A stretch of DNA of 64,000 bases from Teredinibacter haidensis (GTDB taxonomy: Bacteria > Pseudomonadota > Gammaproteobacteria > Pseudomonadales > Cellvibrionaceae): NCBI RefSeq assembly GCF_014211975.1, contig NZ_CP060084.1, positions 4,475,001 to 4,539,000 of the forward strand, in the 5' to 3' direction. The first letter of the stretch is position 1, and the number at the start of each line of letters is the position of its first letter. Positions 1 through 8,391 of the stretch are shown here, one piece after another. The notes below the pieces were generated by a model. It was given only the letters and a program-made list of their open reading frames with translations, was not told the DNA's origin and did no database searches. The translations under genes and the position numbers were made by a program.

Positions 1-2
1 AA

Positions 3-377
3 ACCCGCGAGTTCCTGCCCTCCGTTATTGAGGCCACAGATGCCGATTGGGACACTGAATATCTGGCTCCAGTGTTGTCCATACGCGTTGTAGCGGGTAT
101 GGATGAAGCCATCGATCATATTGCTGCGCACAGCTCGGGCCATACGGAAAGCATTGTGACCGAGAGCTACACCAAAGCGCGTGCCTTTTTGACGCGCGTG
201 GACTCCAGCTCGGTAATGGTCAATGCGTCAACCCGATTTGCAGATGGTTTCCAATATGGATTGGGTGCGGAAATTGGTATTTCTACGGACAAAATCCACG
301 CTCGTGGCCCGGTTGGGCTCGACGGACTGACCTCTGAAAAATGGATTGTGTTGGGTGACGGAGAAATCCTTGCCTGA
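3..377 (+). CDS. proA: Glutamate-5-semialdehyde dehydrogenase (gamma-glutamyl phosphate reductase), C-terminal part
   Basis: Only the last ~124 residues are in the window; the gene begins upstream of base 1. The enzyme reduces gamma-glutamyl phosphate to glutamate semialdehyde with NADPH in proline synthesis. The visible part carries the family's C-terminal signature VMVNASTRFADG, followed by GLGAEIGIST and an ARGPVGLDGLTS segment typical of the ProA tail. It ends at TGA 375-377, inside the reading frame of the next gene, so proA and nadD overlap and are probably co-transcribed. The proA-nadD adjacency is common in gammaproteobacteria. The identification is secure; the N-terminal catalytic part cannot be inspected. 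Confidence 0.93.
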   Translation, partial: TREFLPSVIEATDADWDTEYLAPVLSIRVVAGMDEAIDHIAAHSSGHTESIVTESYTKARAFLTRVDSSSVMVNASTRFADGFQYGLGAEIGISTDKIHARGPVGLDGLTSEKWIVLGDGEILA

Positions 378-1005
378 CACCGTTGTCCTCTTCGGTGGTA
401 GCTTCGACCCGGTTCATCGGGGGCATTTACAGGCTGCCGATGAGGCCGCCCAGCAGTTGGGGGTTGATAAAGTATGCTTGTTGCCCTGTCATATCCCGCC
501 GCACAAAGCCACGCTGAAGGCCAAACCCCGTCAGCGAGCGGAAATGCTCGAGCTGGCGGTGGCTGAATACCCCCGTTTGGCAATTGATACCTGGGAACTG
601 CAACAGCACAAACCCTCCTATACTTTGGAAACACTAAAGCGTTATCGCCGCGAGCTTGGCGACAGCGCCTGTGTGATTTTTTTAATGGGTTGGGATTCCC
701 TGCAATCGCTGCCGAGCTGGTACCATTGGCGGGAGTTGGAGAATCTAACGCATTTTGCGGTATGGCGGCGGCCGGGTTACTGTGAGTTGTCACCGCAGGT
801 GCTTGAATGGCTGTCTAGCCGAGAAATGGCTATCGATCAAATAAAGCAGCGCAGCAGTGGCGGTGTGTGTTTTTTACAAACAACGCCAAATGACGTGTCT
901 TCCACCCATCTTCGGCAGGTGGTTGATCTTGACGACCCCGCGGCGCTACTGATTCCCCCGGCGGTGCGCCGCTATATTTATGAACATAAGCTTTACACTC
1001 AGTAG
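370..1005 (+). CDS. nadD: Nicotinate-nucleotide adenylyltransferase
   Basis: NadD transfers AMP from ATP to nicotinate mononucleotide, making deamido-NAD in the NAD synthesis pathway. The nucleotidyltransferase signature GGSFDPVHRGH lies at the N-terminus, with HRGH as the HxGH ATP-binding motif. A C-terminal VSSTHLRQ matches the family's SSTxIR motif. No ATG opens the frame. TTG 370 has a GGAG at 360-363 with good spacing and gives 211 residues; GTG 355 and TTG 346 are alternatives, up to 219 residues. With TTG 370 the gene overlaps the end of proA by 8 bases. rsfS follows 22 bases later. The function is secure; only the start is uncertain. Confidence 0.93.
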   Translation: MPDTVVLFGGSFDPVHRGHLQAADEAAQQLGVDKVCLLPCHIPPHKATLKAKPRQRAEMLELAVAEYPRLAIDTWELQQHKPSYTLETLKRYRRELGDSACVIFLMGWDSLQSLPSWYHWRELENLTHFAVWRRPGYCELSPQVLEWLSSREMAIDQIKQRSSGGVCFLQTTPNDVSSTHLRQVVDLDDPAALLIPPAVRRYIYEHKLYTQ

Positions 1006-1027
1006 AGCCAAATAACTGGAATTTTGA

Positions 1028-1375
1028 ATGCAATCTGAATTATCAACAATCGTAACGAATGCCCTGGACGACTTGAAAGGGAAGGAAATCCAAAGCCTGG
1101 ATGTCACCACGCTTAGTGATATTATGGATACTCTCGTTATCGCTACCGGCACTTCCAACCGCCATGTGAAATCACTGGCGAATAATGTAGTCGTGGACGC
1201 AAAAGCCAAGGGTTTTCGCCCTATTGGTGTAGAGGGTATGGAATCCGGCGAATGGGTACTGGTCGATTTTGGGGATATGGTGGTGCATGTGATGCTGGAG
1301 CAAACCCGCTCTTTCTATGAGTTGGAAAAACTTTGGTCCACTGAGCCCGCCTCCCGTCATCACCAACCTGAATAA
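1028..1375 (+). CDS. rsfS: Ribosomal silencing factor RsfS
   Basis: This 115-residue protein belongs to the RsfS/YbeB/Iojap family, which binds ribosomal protein uL14 and blocks subunit joining in starved cells. The family core is visible: a helix followed by SLDVTTLSDIMDTLVIATG, then the NRHVKSLANNV helix and the EGMESGEWVLVDFGDMVVHVM strand-helix block. The length is normal for the family. It lies between nadD and rlmH, the usual order. The ATG at 1028 lacks a strong ribosome-binding site, consistent with coupling to nadD. Confidence 0.95.
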   Translation: MQSELSTIVTNALDDLKGKEIQSLDVTTLSDIMDTLVIATGTSNRHVKSLANNVVVDAKAKGFRPIGVEGMESGEWVLVDFGDMVVHVMLEQTRSFYELEKLWSTEPASRHHQPE

Positions 1376-1383
1376 ATCACCAA

Positions 1384-1860
1384 ATGAAAGTTTATCTGCT
1401 AACCGTTGGCAGCAAGATGCCGGGCTGGGTGCAGCAGGGATATCAGGAATACGCCAAGCGCATGCCGCGTGAGATGGAAACCCATCTTGTGGAACTTCCG
1501 CTGGCAAATCGTTCTAAAAATACGAACACCCAGGCAGTAAAAGACGCCGAAGCCGAGCAGATTCTCAGTGCGATTGATAGCCTGCCTGGCCATAAACACA
1601 TTATTGCCCTGGATGTTCTGGGTAAAAATTTAACGACAGAAAAGCTGGCCGACAAAATGGCCGGATGGCAAATGGAAGGTGTCTGCCCTTGCCTGATCAT
1701 TGGCGGGCCCGACGGTCTAGCGCAAAAAGTCTTGCAAATGGCGGCAGAGAAATGGTCGCTTTCTGGTCTGACCCTACCGCACCCTCTGGTGCGAGTATTG
1801 ATCATGGAGCAGTTATATCGCGCCTGGACGATTCTTCAAAATCATCCTTATCACAAATAG
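1384..1860 (+). CDS. rlmH: 23S rRNA (pseudouridine-1915-N3)-methyltransferase RlmH
   Basis: RlmH is a SPOUT-fold enzyme that methylates pseudouridine 1915 in helix 69 of 23S rRNA using S-adenosylmethionine. The 158-residue length is close to the E. coli protein. The SPOUT knot signatures are visible: IIGGPDGL for cofactor binding, and the C-terminal HPLVRVLIMEQLYRAW followed by HPYHK. It starts 8 bases after rsfS stops, and mrdA follows 26 bases later, so it is part of the same operon. Confidence 0.96.
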   Translation: MKVYLLTVGSKMPGWVQQGYQEYAKRMPREMETHLVELPLANRSKNTNTQAVKDAEAEQILSAIDSLPGHKHIIALDVLGKNLTTEKLADKMAGWQMEGVCPCLIIGGPDGLAQKVLQMAAEKWSLSGLTLPHPLVRVLIMEQLYRAWTILQNHPYHK

Positions 1861-1886
1861 AATGTAATGCGTAAAGTAGCCGTTCC

Positions 1887-3770
1887 ATGATTTGGGCAGG
1901 AAAAGAACTGCATCAATTTAAAGATCACCACCACGAAGCCCGGGTGTTTGGGGTGCGGCTGGCCGTCAGTTTTTTTCTGGTTCTTATTCTCTTTGGAGTA
2001 CTGATTGCTCGCTACTACAAATTGCAGGTAATCGATTATCAGGATTACGTCACCCGTTCCGATCGCAATCGCATTCATGTTCGCCCTATTCCACCTAACC
2101 GAGGGCTGATCTTTGATGCTCAGGGTGAGTTGCTGGCGGATAACCGCCCGACTTTTTCGCTTTCTATCGTAAAAGAACATACCAAAGATTTAGCAAAAAC
2201 GATCGATGAGTTAAGTGCTCTGGTAGCTATCGACGAGGGGCATAAGGAAAACTTTTACAAGTTGTTACGTCAGCGCCGCCGCCCCTTCGAGGCTGTGCCT
2301 TTGCGCTACCGTCTCACCGAAGATGAAATATCTATTATTGCCGTTAATGAGTTTCGTTTAACCGGTGTCGAAATCGAGGCGCAGTTAACCCGCGCATACC
2401 CCAAAGGGGATTTGTATGCCCATACGGTGGGTTACGTCGGTCGAATCAATGAGCGGGAGTTAAGTGGTTTCGACGAAGAAACCTACCAGAGCTATATCGG
2501 TACTCACAGTATAGGTAAGGTCGGTCTGGAGAAATTTTACGAAAAAACATTACTGGGTAATGTGGGCAGTGAGAATATCGAAACTAATGCCCATGGCCGA
2601 GTATTGCGCAAGCTGGACTCCATCGACCCCTCCCCGGGAAAGGATCTTCACCTGTTTATTAACTCGCATTTGCAACAGGTTGCGACCACGGAATTACGCG
2701 AGCGTCGCGGTGCCCTAGTGGCAATAGATGTTAATAATGGCGGGGTATTGGCAATGGTGAGCGCACCAGGTTACAACCCCAACTTATTTGTGAATGGCAT
2801 TAGTTATGCTGAATATCGCGAACTGAATGAGTCGCAGGATTTGCCGCTGTTTAATCGCACCATTCAAGGTCAGTATCCGCCAGGGTCGACACTTAAACCC
2901 ATGCTCGGCATGGGGGCGTTGCACCACCAAATCGTAAATTTTTCCACCAGAATTGTCGACCCGGGTTATTATCAATTGGAAAATGATGAGCGTTTTTATC
3001 GCGACTGGAAAAAAGGTGGTCATGGTCGGCAGGTAAATTTGCGGCAGGCTATTATCGAATCCTGTGATACCTTTTTTTACGATATGGCGTTTCGCATGGG
3101 CGTGGACCGAATGCATTCTTTTGGCAGTCAGTTTGGTTTGGGGGTGCGCACCCGTATTGATCTTCCCAGCGAGCGCCCCGGTTTATGGCCCTCGCGACAA
3201 TGGAAAAAAGAAAACCGCGGTATGCACTGGTTTCCTGGCGATAGCTTAAACGTGAGTATCGGCCAGGGCGATGTGTTGACAACACCCTTGCAGATGGCGG
3301 TTATGACGGCCACATTGGCTTCGCGAGGCAAACACATTCAGCCGCGATTGGTGAAAAAAATCGGTGGTGACGAAACCGAAATGGTGGTGGAACATCTTGT
3401 GCAAGTGGACGATCTCTATTGGGATTTTGTGCTCTCTGCAATGGAAGGAGTAGTACACAATCCAAGGGGGACGGCAAACCGTATTGGCCGCGGAGCAAAA
3501 TACCGAATGGCGGGTAAGACCGGTACTGCGCAGGTAGTGGGTATTGCGCAGGATGAAGAATACGATGCGGAAAAGCTGAACGAGCGCAATTGGGATCACG
3601 CGCTTTATATTGGTTTTGCACCGATCGAAAACCCTCAAATCGCTGCGGCTATTATTGTCGAAAATGGCGAGCATGGTTCCAGTGCGGCGGCCCCAATTGC
3701 GAGAAAATTATTTGATGCCTACTTCGAGCAATTTCCTTTGGACAAAATTCTGGGGCAGGTTGCGCAATGA
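1887..3770 (+). CDS. mrdA: Penicillin-binding protein 2 (elongasome D,D-transpeptidase)
   Basis: PBP2 cross-links peptidoglycan for cylindrical growth and partners with the glycosyltransferase RodA. The 627-residue protein has a short cytoplasmic N-terminus, one membrane anchor at about residues 27-47, a dimerisation/pedestal domain, and a transpeptidase domain. The catalytic Ser is in PPGSTLKP (about residue 334), the second motif is in SCDTFFYD (about 392), and the third is in GKTGTAQV (K about 544). The last four bases overlap the start of rodA (ATGA), indicating translational coupling. All motifs are intact. Confidence 0.97.
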   Translation: MIWAGKELHQFKDHHHEARVFGVRLAVSFFLVLILFGVLIARYYKLQVIDYQDYVTRSDRNRIHVRPIPPNRGLIFDAQGELLADNRPTFSLSIVKEHTKDLAKTIDELSALVAIDEGHKENFYKLLRQRRRPFEAVPLRYRLTEDEISIIAVNEFRLTGVEIEAQLTRAYPKGDLYAHTVGYVGRINERELSGFDEETYQSYIGTHSIGKVGLEKFYEKTLLGNVGSENIETNAHGRVLRKLDSIDPSPGKDLHLFINSHLQQVATTELRERRGALVAIDVNNGGVLAMVSAPGYNPNLFVNGISYAEYRELNESQDLPLFNRTIQGQYPPGSTLKPMLGMGALHHQIVNFSTRIVDPGYYQLENDERFYRDWKKGGHGRQVNLRQAIIESCDTFFYDMAFRMGVDRMHSFGSQFGLGVRTRIDLPSERPGLWPSRQWKKENRGMHWFPGDSLNVSIGQGDVLTTPLQMAVMTATLASRGKHIQPRLVKKIGGDETEMVVEHLVQVDDLYWDFVLSAMEGVVHNPRGTANRIGRGAKYRMAGKTGTAQVVGIAQDEEYDAEKLNERNWDHALYIGFAPIENPQIAAAIIVENGEHGSSAAAPIARKLFDAYFEQFPLDKILGQVAQ

Positions 3771-4915
3771 AGGGAGGTAGTAATGATTTTGTCCGGCAGT
3801 TACCGGATTCTAAGCAACAATTTTCTCGCGCCAAAGGGATGTGGCAGCGTGTTCATCTGGACCCATTTCTACTCCTTCTGTTGTTATTGCTAACCTGTTA
3901 TGGACTTATCGTACTGTATAGCGCGAGCGGGCAGCAGGAGTGGATGATTCGCCGCCAGATAGCCTTTTTCTCCGTAGCCTACGTCGCTATGTTTATCACC
4001 GCCCAGCTGGACATGCAGATGTTGCGTCGCTGGTCGCCCTGGTTTTACATCGGGGGTGTGGTGCTACTATTGTTGGTTTTTGTTGTTGGCGTGGGCGCAA
4101 AGGGTGCTCAGCGCTGGTTAAGTTTGGGCTTTATGCGGTTTCAGCCATCAGAGGTGATGAAAATTGCCGTACCTATAGCCGCTGCAGCGTATTTTTCCTC
4201 GCGCAGTTTGCCGCCGCGGTTTAAAGATATTGTTGCCTGCCTCATTATTATTACGCTTCCTGCAATTCTGATTTTTCGTCAGCCAGACCTCGGCACGGCA
4301 ATATTGATCTTTGCTTCGGGAATTATCGTGTTGTTCTTAGCGGGTTTGCCCTGGCGTTATATCATCGGCAGTGTACTGATCTTAGCCGCCAGCATTTACC
4401 CGATGTGGACCTGGGTGATGGAGTCTTACCAGAAACAGCGGGTGCTGACTTTGCTAGACCCGGAGGCCGACAAGCTGGGCGCGGGCTGGAATATTATTCA
4501 ATCTAAGACGGCGATTGGTTCGGGTGGTCTGCAGGGTAAAGGCCTGTTTAATGGCACCCAGTCGCAGCTGGATTTTCTCCCTGAAAGTCATACGGATTTT
4601 ATTATCGCGGTGATGGCCGAAGAGTTTGGATTAATTGGGGTTTTGCTTTTAATCAGTCTATATTTATTGGTGATTGGCCGGGGCTTATTTATTGCGGTAA
4701 GCGCACAAAATATGTTTAGCCGCCTTTTGGCTGGGAGTATTACGCTGACATTTTTTGTCTATGTGTTTGTAAATATTGGAATGGTGGCTGGTATGCTGCC
4801 GGTTGTGGGTGTACCGTTGCCGCTCGTGAGTTTGGGTGGAACCTCGATTGTAACTCTGATGACGGGCTTTGGTATTTTGATGGCCATAGCGACTGAGAAG
4901 AAACGACCGAGTTAA
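3767..4915 (+). CDS. rodA: RodA, SEDS-family peptidoglycan glycosyltransferase
   Basis: RodA (MrdB) polymerises lipid II during elongation and works in a complex with PBP2. The 382-residue protein is strongly hydrophobic with about ten predicted membrane segments. SEDS hallmarks are visible: LSLGFMRFQPSEVMKI, RQPDLGTAIL, the FLPESHTDFI loop, and a C-terminal GMLPVVGVPLPLVSLGG region. It overlaps mrdA by four bases and no promoter is needed. Gene order (rlmH-mrdA-rodA-mltB-rlpA) matches the gammaproteobacterial rod-shape cluster. Confidence 0.97.
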   Translation: MKGGSNDFVRQLPDSKQQFSRAKGMWQRVHLDPFLLLLLLLLTCYGLIVLYSASGQQEWMIRRQIAFFSVAYVAMFITAQLDMQMLRRWSPWFYIGGVVLLLLVFVVGVGAKGAQRWLSLGFMRFQPSEVMKIAVPIAAAAYFSSRSLPPRFKDIVACLIIITLPAILIFRQPDLGTAILIFASGIIVLFLAGLPWRYIIGSVLILAASIYPMWTWVMESYQKQRVLTLLDPEADKLGAGWNIIQSKTAIGSGGLQGKGLFNGTQSQLDFLPESHTDFIIAVMAEEFGLIGVLLLISLYLLVIGRGLFIAVSAQNMFSRLLAGSITLTFFVYVFVNIGMVAGMLPVVGVPLPLVSLGGTSIVTLMTGFGILMAIATEKKRPS

Positions 4916-5115
4916 CGTTTTTGATTCCGTTGAAGAAAATTTTCTAGTGATGCTCGAAAGCGCTTGAGCAGAACAGAGTGTAAGAAGTTGGGCATTCAGG
5001 GAAAGGTTTGACGTGCATAGGTGTACCGAGCTGATGCCGTTAATTCGTACCTGAGCTAATCGTATTGTGACCCTTCCGCGGGTATTAAAAACACAAAGTG
5101 CCATTGTGAATTTTA

Positions 5116-5139
5116 GATTCCCATCACGATGGGAATGAC
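5116..5139. repeat. REP-like palindromic element
   Basis: A 24-base unit has ATTCCCATC and GATGGGAAT arms flanking a two-base centre, with a trailing GAC. Read on the other strand it has the form GTCATTCCC...GGGAATC. This is the familiar shape of extragenic palindromes scattered through many gammaproteobacterial genomes. It sits in the 256-base gap between rodA and mltB, which otherwise shows nothing recognisable. Only one copy is seen in this window, so the family assignment rests on form. Confidence 0.5.
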
Positions 5140-5171
5140 TCCTAATTATTAAAGAAGTTTTTGATTTGTCT

Positions 5172-6176
5172 ATGTCTGTAAAGTTATTTCGTTCTCTTGT
5201 TGTTGTGATTTCACTGGTGTCAGCTGTTAGCCTTCCTGTCTCCGCCGACTATTCCACCCACCCAAAAGCCGAGAGCTTTATTCATCGCATGGTGAATGAA
5301 CATGGTTTTGATGCGGTGGAAGTTAAAGCCTGGCTAGCCGCCGCAGAAAAGAAACAATCCATTCTTGATGCTATTTCACGTCCGGCAGAGAAAACCAAGC
5401 CCTGGAAGGATTACCGTAAGATATTTCTCGGTCAGGACCGAATTGATCAAGGTGTACAGTTCTGGAATGATAACCGTGAAACATTGCGGCGTGCGTCTGA
5501 GCAGCTGGGTGTGGATGAACAGGTGATTGTCGCCATTATTGGTGTTGAGACCCGATACGGTCGGCACACCGGGAAATTTCGAGTGATCGACGCCTTGGCA
5601 ACACTGGGTTTTGATTACGAGCCGAGAGCAAAGTTTTTCGGTAAAGAGCTGGAACATTTTCTGCTCTTGGCTCGCGAGCAAAAGCAAGACCCTCTAAGCT
5701 TAAAAGGTTCCTATGCCGGTGCTATGGGTTATGGCCAGTTTATCCCCAGTAGCTATCGCAGCTACGCCATCGACTTTGATGGCGATAAAGTAGCGGATAT
5801 TTGGAACAATCCGGTGGACGCCATTGGTAGTGTGGCCAATTACTTTAAAGTCCACCGCTGGGAAAAAGGTGAGATTGTCTTTAGTCGCGCGCGTATAAAA
5901 AGTGAATACGATAAGAGCGTACTTAACGAAAGAGTACGCCCCCACTATAGCTTGAATGATGTAGCTGATCTGGGTTTTACACCGATTAATACTCAGTTAA
6001 GCGGCGCAGAAAAGGTTGTGCCGCTGGTATACGAAGGCAGCCACGGCAAGGAATTTTGGTTGGGTTTCGATAACTATTACGTTATTACACGCTATAACCG
6101 CAGCCAGCTTTACGCTATGGCGGTGTGGCAGTTGAGTGAGGAATTGCGCTACGCCTACGAGCGCCAGTTGCACTGA
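5172..6176 (+). CDS. mltB: Lytic murein transglycosylase B
   Basis: MltB cleaves glycan strands between MurNAc and GlcNAc, producing 1,6-anhydroMurNAc. The protein (334 residues from ATG 5172; TTG 5166 is also in frame) begins with a Sec signal peptide whose hydrophobic core is followed by PVSA, so it is periplasmic. No lipobox is evident, unlike E. coli MltB. The catalytic Glu is in GVETRYGRHTGK (about residue 126). The GAMGYGQFIPSSYR segment and the FDGDKVADIW loop with DIWNN are typical of the SLT_2 domain. It lies in the cell-wall cluster ahead of rlpA. Confidence 0.94.
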   Translation: MSVKLFRSLVVVISLVSAVSLPVSADYSTHPKAESFIHRMVNEHGFDAVEVKAWLAAAEKKQSILDAISRPAEKTKPWKDYRKIFLGQDRIDQGVQFWNDNRETLRRASEQLGVDEQVIVAIIGVETRYGRHTGKFRVIDALATLGFDYEPRAKFFGKELEHFLLLAREQKQDPLSLKGSYAGAMGYGQFIPSSYRSYAIDFDGDKVADIWNNPVDAIGSVANYFKVHRWEKGEIVFSRARIKSEYDKSVLNERVRPHYSLNDVADLGFTPINTQLSGAEKVVPLVYEGSHGKEFWLGFDNYYVITRYNRSQLYAMAVWQLSEELRYAYERQLH

Positions 6177-6221
6177 TAGCCGTCGGCTGTTATTTTGCGG
6201 TAAATAGCTTAGATCTTCCCC

Positions 6222-7085
6222 ATGATTATTCGTGTAGTTTTCCAGTGTTTGCTTCCTGTTCTTCTCGCCTGTCTGTGTGCCTGTGAGGCGCCCAGCGTTT
6301 ATACGATGAAAGAGGATGCAGGGCCATCCCAGTCCATGGGGGTGGATCATATTCCCGATGCCGTTCCGCGTTACGAGCCCCGTACTATTGCTGGCAACAA
6401 AAGCCCATACAAAGTGCTGGGTAAAACCTATCATGTACTGGCCTCGCCGGAGAAATATAAAGCGGAGGGAATGGCGTCTTGGTACGGCAAAAAATTTCAC
6501 GGGCACAAAACCTCCAACGGCGAAATTTACAATATGTACGGTATGACAGCCGCACATAAAACGTTACCCATTCCCAGTTATGTCCGTGTGACCAATCGCA
6601 ATAATGGCCACTCGGTGATTGTGCGAGTCAATGACCGTGGGCCGTTTCACGGTCATCGCGTTATCGATTTAACCTACACGGCGGCGAAAAAGCTGGGCTT
6701 TGTGGAGAAGGGAACGGCACCGGTGGTCGTGGAGTATATTGATCCTGCGAGCTACCAAAAAGTGGCTTCCGCCAACGCTCCGGCCAGAACCGCCCCGAGC
6801 TCACAGGGCGAGACGCCAGCCCCTACACCGGCCCATTCGGGTGGCTACGGTATTCCAGGCAACACCTTTTTACAGGTGGGAGCTTTTGGTCAGAGAGAAA
6901 CAGCGGAAAGGCTGCAGCAAAAATTACAGGCGCTTACCGCATACCCGGTACACATATATTTTCCGGATAACGCCCGTTTGTATCGCGTACGTATTGGGCC
7001 ACTAAAAGATAGTCTTGATCTATTGGCGCTTCGCGAAAAACTGGTGAACAATCAGTTGCACGATGCCCATGTGGTTTATCAGTAA
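6222..7085 (+). CDS. rlpA: Septal ring lytic transglycosylase RlpA with SPOR domain
   Basis: RlpA proteins are outer-membrane lipoproteins that cut denuded glycan strands at the division septum. The signal sequence ends in the lipobox LCAC, making C21 the lipidated residue. A double-psi beta-barrel domain at about 85-175 shows MASWYGKKFHG, GEIYNMYGMTAAHKTLP and VNDRGPFHGHRVIDLT, the family active-site block. A linker rich in Ala, Pro and Thr leads to a C-terminal SPOR domain (about 210-287, starting near FLQVGAFGQRE), which binds denuded glycans. The length of 287 is ordinary. It follows mltB by 45 bases. Confidence 0.95.
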   Translation: MIIRVVFQCLLPVLLACLCACEAPSVYTMKEDAGPSQSMGVDHIPDAVPRYEPRTIAGNKSPYKVLGKTYHVLASPEKYKAEGMASWYGKKFHGHKTSNGEIYNMYGMTAAHKTLPIPSYVRVTNRNNGHSVIVRVNDRGPFHGHRVIDLTYTAAKKLGFVEKGTAPVVVEYIDPASYQKVASANAPARTAPSSQGETPAPTPAHSGGYGIPGNTFLQVGAFGQRETAERLQQKLQALTAYPVHIYFPDNARLYRVRIGPLKDSLDLLALREKLVNNQLHDAHVVYQ

Positions 7086-7098
7086 AGGTGTCTGAGCT

Positions 7099-8193
7099 TT
7101 ACAGGTCGACTGAGGAAATAGCGTAGTTATCGCCACCCTTATTTTTAACCTGCTCAACGGCCTTATCAGCGAGGGCTATTAAATCTTGTGGCCGGACGGA
7201 ATGCTCGGGGAAAAGTGATATGCCGATACTCGCGTGAGTTTCGATACTCTTGTCGTTAAAGCTGATTGGGTTGTTTATGGTGGCTAGCAATTTTCTAGCG
7301 ATCAGGTGAATCTGCTCGTGCTTAACCTGGTCGGCGAAAATGGCCACAAAGGTATCTCCACCAACCCGGCTGAGGGTATCGACGGCCCGAACCACACTGG
7401 CAACGCGTGCCGCCAGCGTGCGCAATAGCATATCGCCAGCTTCACTTCCGTAACGCTCGTTAACGCTGTTGAAATCGTCCACATCTATCACCATTACCGC
7501 ACCCAGTTTGCCATCTCGCTTGCTGCGATCCAGTTCGTGGTGAAGCCGGTCCAGCGTTATTTGCAGGACTGGTAGGCCGGTTAAAGGATCGTACTGGATA
7601 TTGCGGGGTAGGGCGTGTTCCTGTTTGATATTGGATAAAAACGTGTCGACATGATTTTTACTTTTGGCCAGAAAAAAGATAATAGGTGGGAGCAGAGCCA
7701 CTGAGGACAGGGTAATGGTTACGCCGAAAAGATAGCGTCCTACGCCTTCGTTCCATTGCTGAAAGCTGGTTGGCAGATACAGGTAGCTGCCGGGAATCAG
7801 TATTGCCATGGCGAGCAGTGCAAGGCCTAAGCCCGTGAAATGGTTAAAGATTATGGTGCTAATAATAAGGGCGGCAACAAGTACCGGCAGTGCCGCACTG
7901 ATCAGGCCTAACTGAAATAGGGTGATAATGACAAAACAAAAAAGTAACGCCAGCAGGCCGATGGCCAAGACTTGCAGGGATAGTTTGTCCCGACAGAACC
8001 AGCCCGTTATGGCAGCCAAGCTCAGGCTCAGTTGACCGTAGTCTAGAATCGACCAGCTTGTCACCAGAAGCCGACTGAAACTTAGCGCAATAGCCACGAC
8101 CAAGGCTAAAAAGGCATATGATACTAACTGTTTTTTATGCTGGAGCAGGGAACGGTTGAATGCCGTGAGCCGCTTATTTTCGATTGTTATCAT
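7099..8193 (-). CDS. Membrane GGDEF-domain protein with altered GGDTF signature
   Basis: The 364-residue protein has an N-terminal half with roughly six hydrophobic membrane segments and a C-terminal GGDEF domain starting near YDPLTGLPVLQ. The metal-binding VIDVDDFNSVNERYG segment is present. The signature reads RVGGDTF instead of GGDEF/GGEEF, replacing the acidic fourth residue by Thr. An RxxD inhibitory site (RAVD) sits five residues upstream. Family knowledge says the acidic pair of GG(D/E)EF is needed for catalysis, so it may be a weak or inactive cyclase that still binds c-di-GMP. It faces rlpA tail to tail (13-base gap) and is divergent from the GH9 gene. No EAL domain is present. Confidence 0.88.
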   Translation of the reverse strand: MITIENKRLTAFNRSLLQHKKQLVSYAFLALVVAIALSFSRLLVTSWSILDYGQLSLSLAAITGWFCRDKLSLQVLAIGLLALLFCFVIITLFQLGLISAALPVLVAALIISTIIFNHFTGLGLALLAMAILIPGSYLYLPTSFQQWNEGVGRYLFGVTITLSSVALLPPIIFFLAKSKNHVDTFLSNIKQEHALPRNIQYDPLTGLPVLQITLDRLHHELDRSKRDGKLGAVMVIDVDDFNSVNERYGSEAGDMLLRTLAARVASVVRAVDTLSRVGGDTFVAIFADQVKHEQIHLIARKLLATINNPISFNDKSIETHASIGISLFPEHSVRPQDLIALADKAVEQVKNKGGDNYAISSVDL

Positions 8194-8318
8194 TGTGGCG
8201 GATCTGTCTGTTCGATAGTGTCAGTATAGTTGGCGCGAGCGGCGATGAAAGCGCGCGAGGTCTTTTCGGTTGAGTTAAGCGACGCATGGCAAGTGCAGGT
8301 TCTGTAAGTGAGGGCCAG

Positions 8319-8333
8319 GTAAATATAATTTAC
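8319..8333. promoter_or_regulatory. Inverted repeat ahead of the GH9 gene (possible operator)
   Basis: The sequence GTAAAT-ATA-ATTTAC is a perfect 6-base inverted repeat with a three-base centre, about 60 bases before the GH9 start and in the divergent gap with the GGDEF gene. The position suits a regulator site, but AT-rich palindromes arise by chance and no second copy was found. Low confidence. Confidence 0.25.
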
Positions 8334-8391
8334 GCCTAACGCGGTAGAATGGCGCATAAATCAAAATATTAGTCTAGATACGAGGTTCGCT

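Noticed and set aside
167..793. Long open frames on the strand opposite nadD, hypF, hypD, rlmH and others.
   Set aside because: They shadow well-supported genes, have no family motifs or ribosome-binding sites, and follow the codon structure of the real gene.
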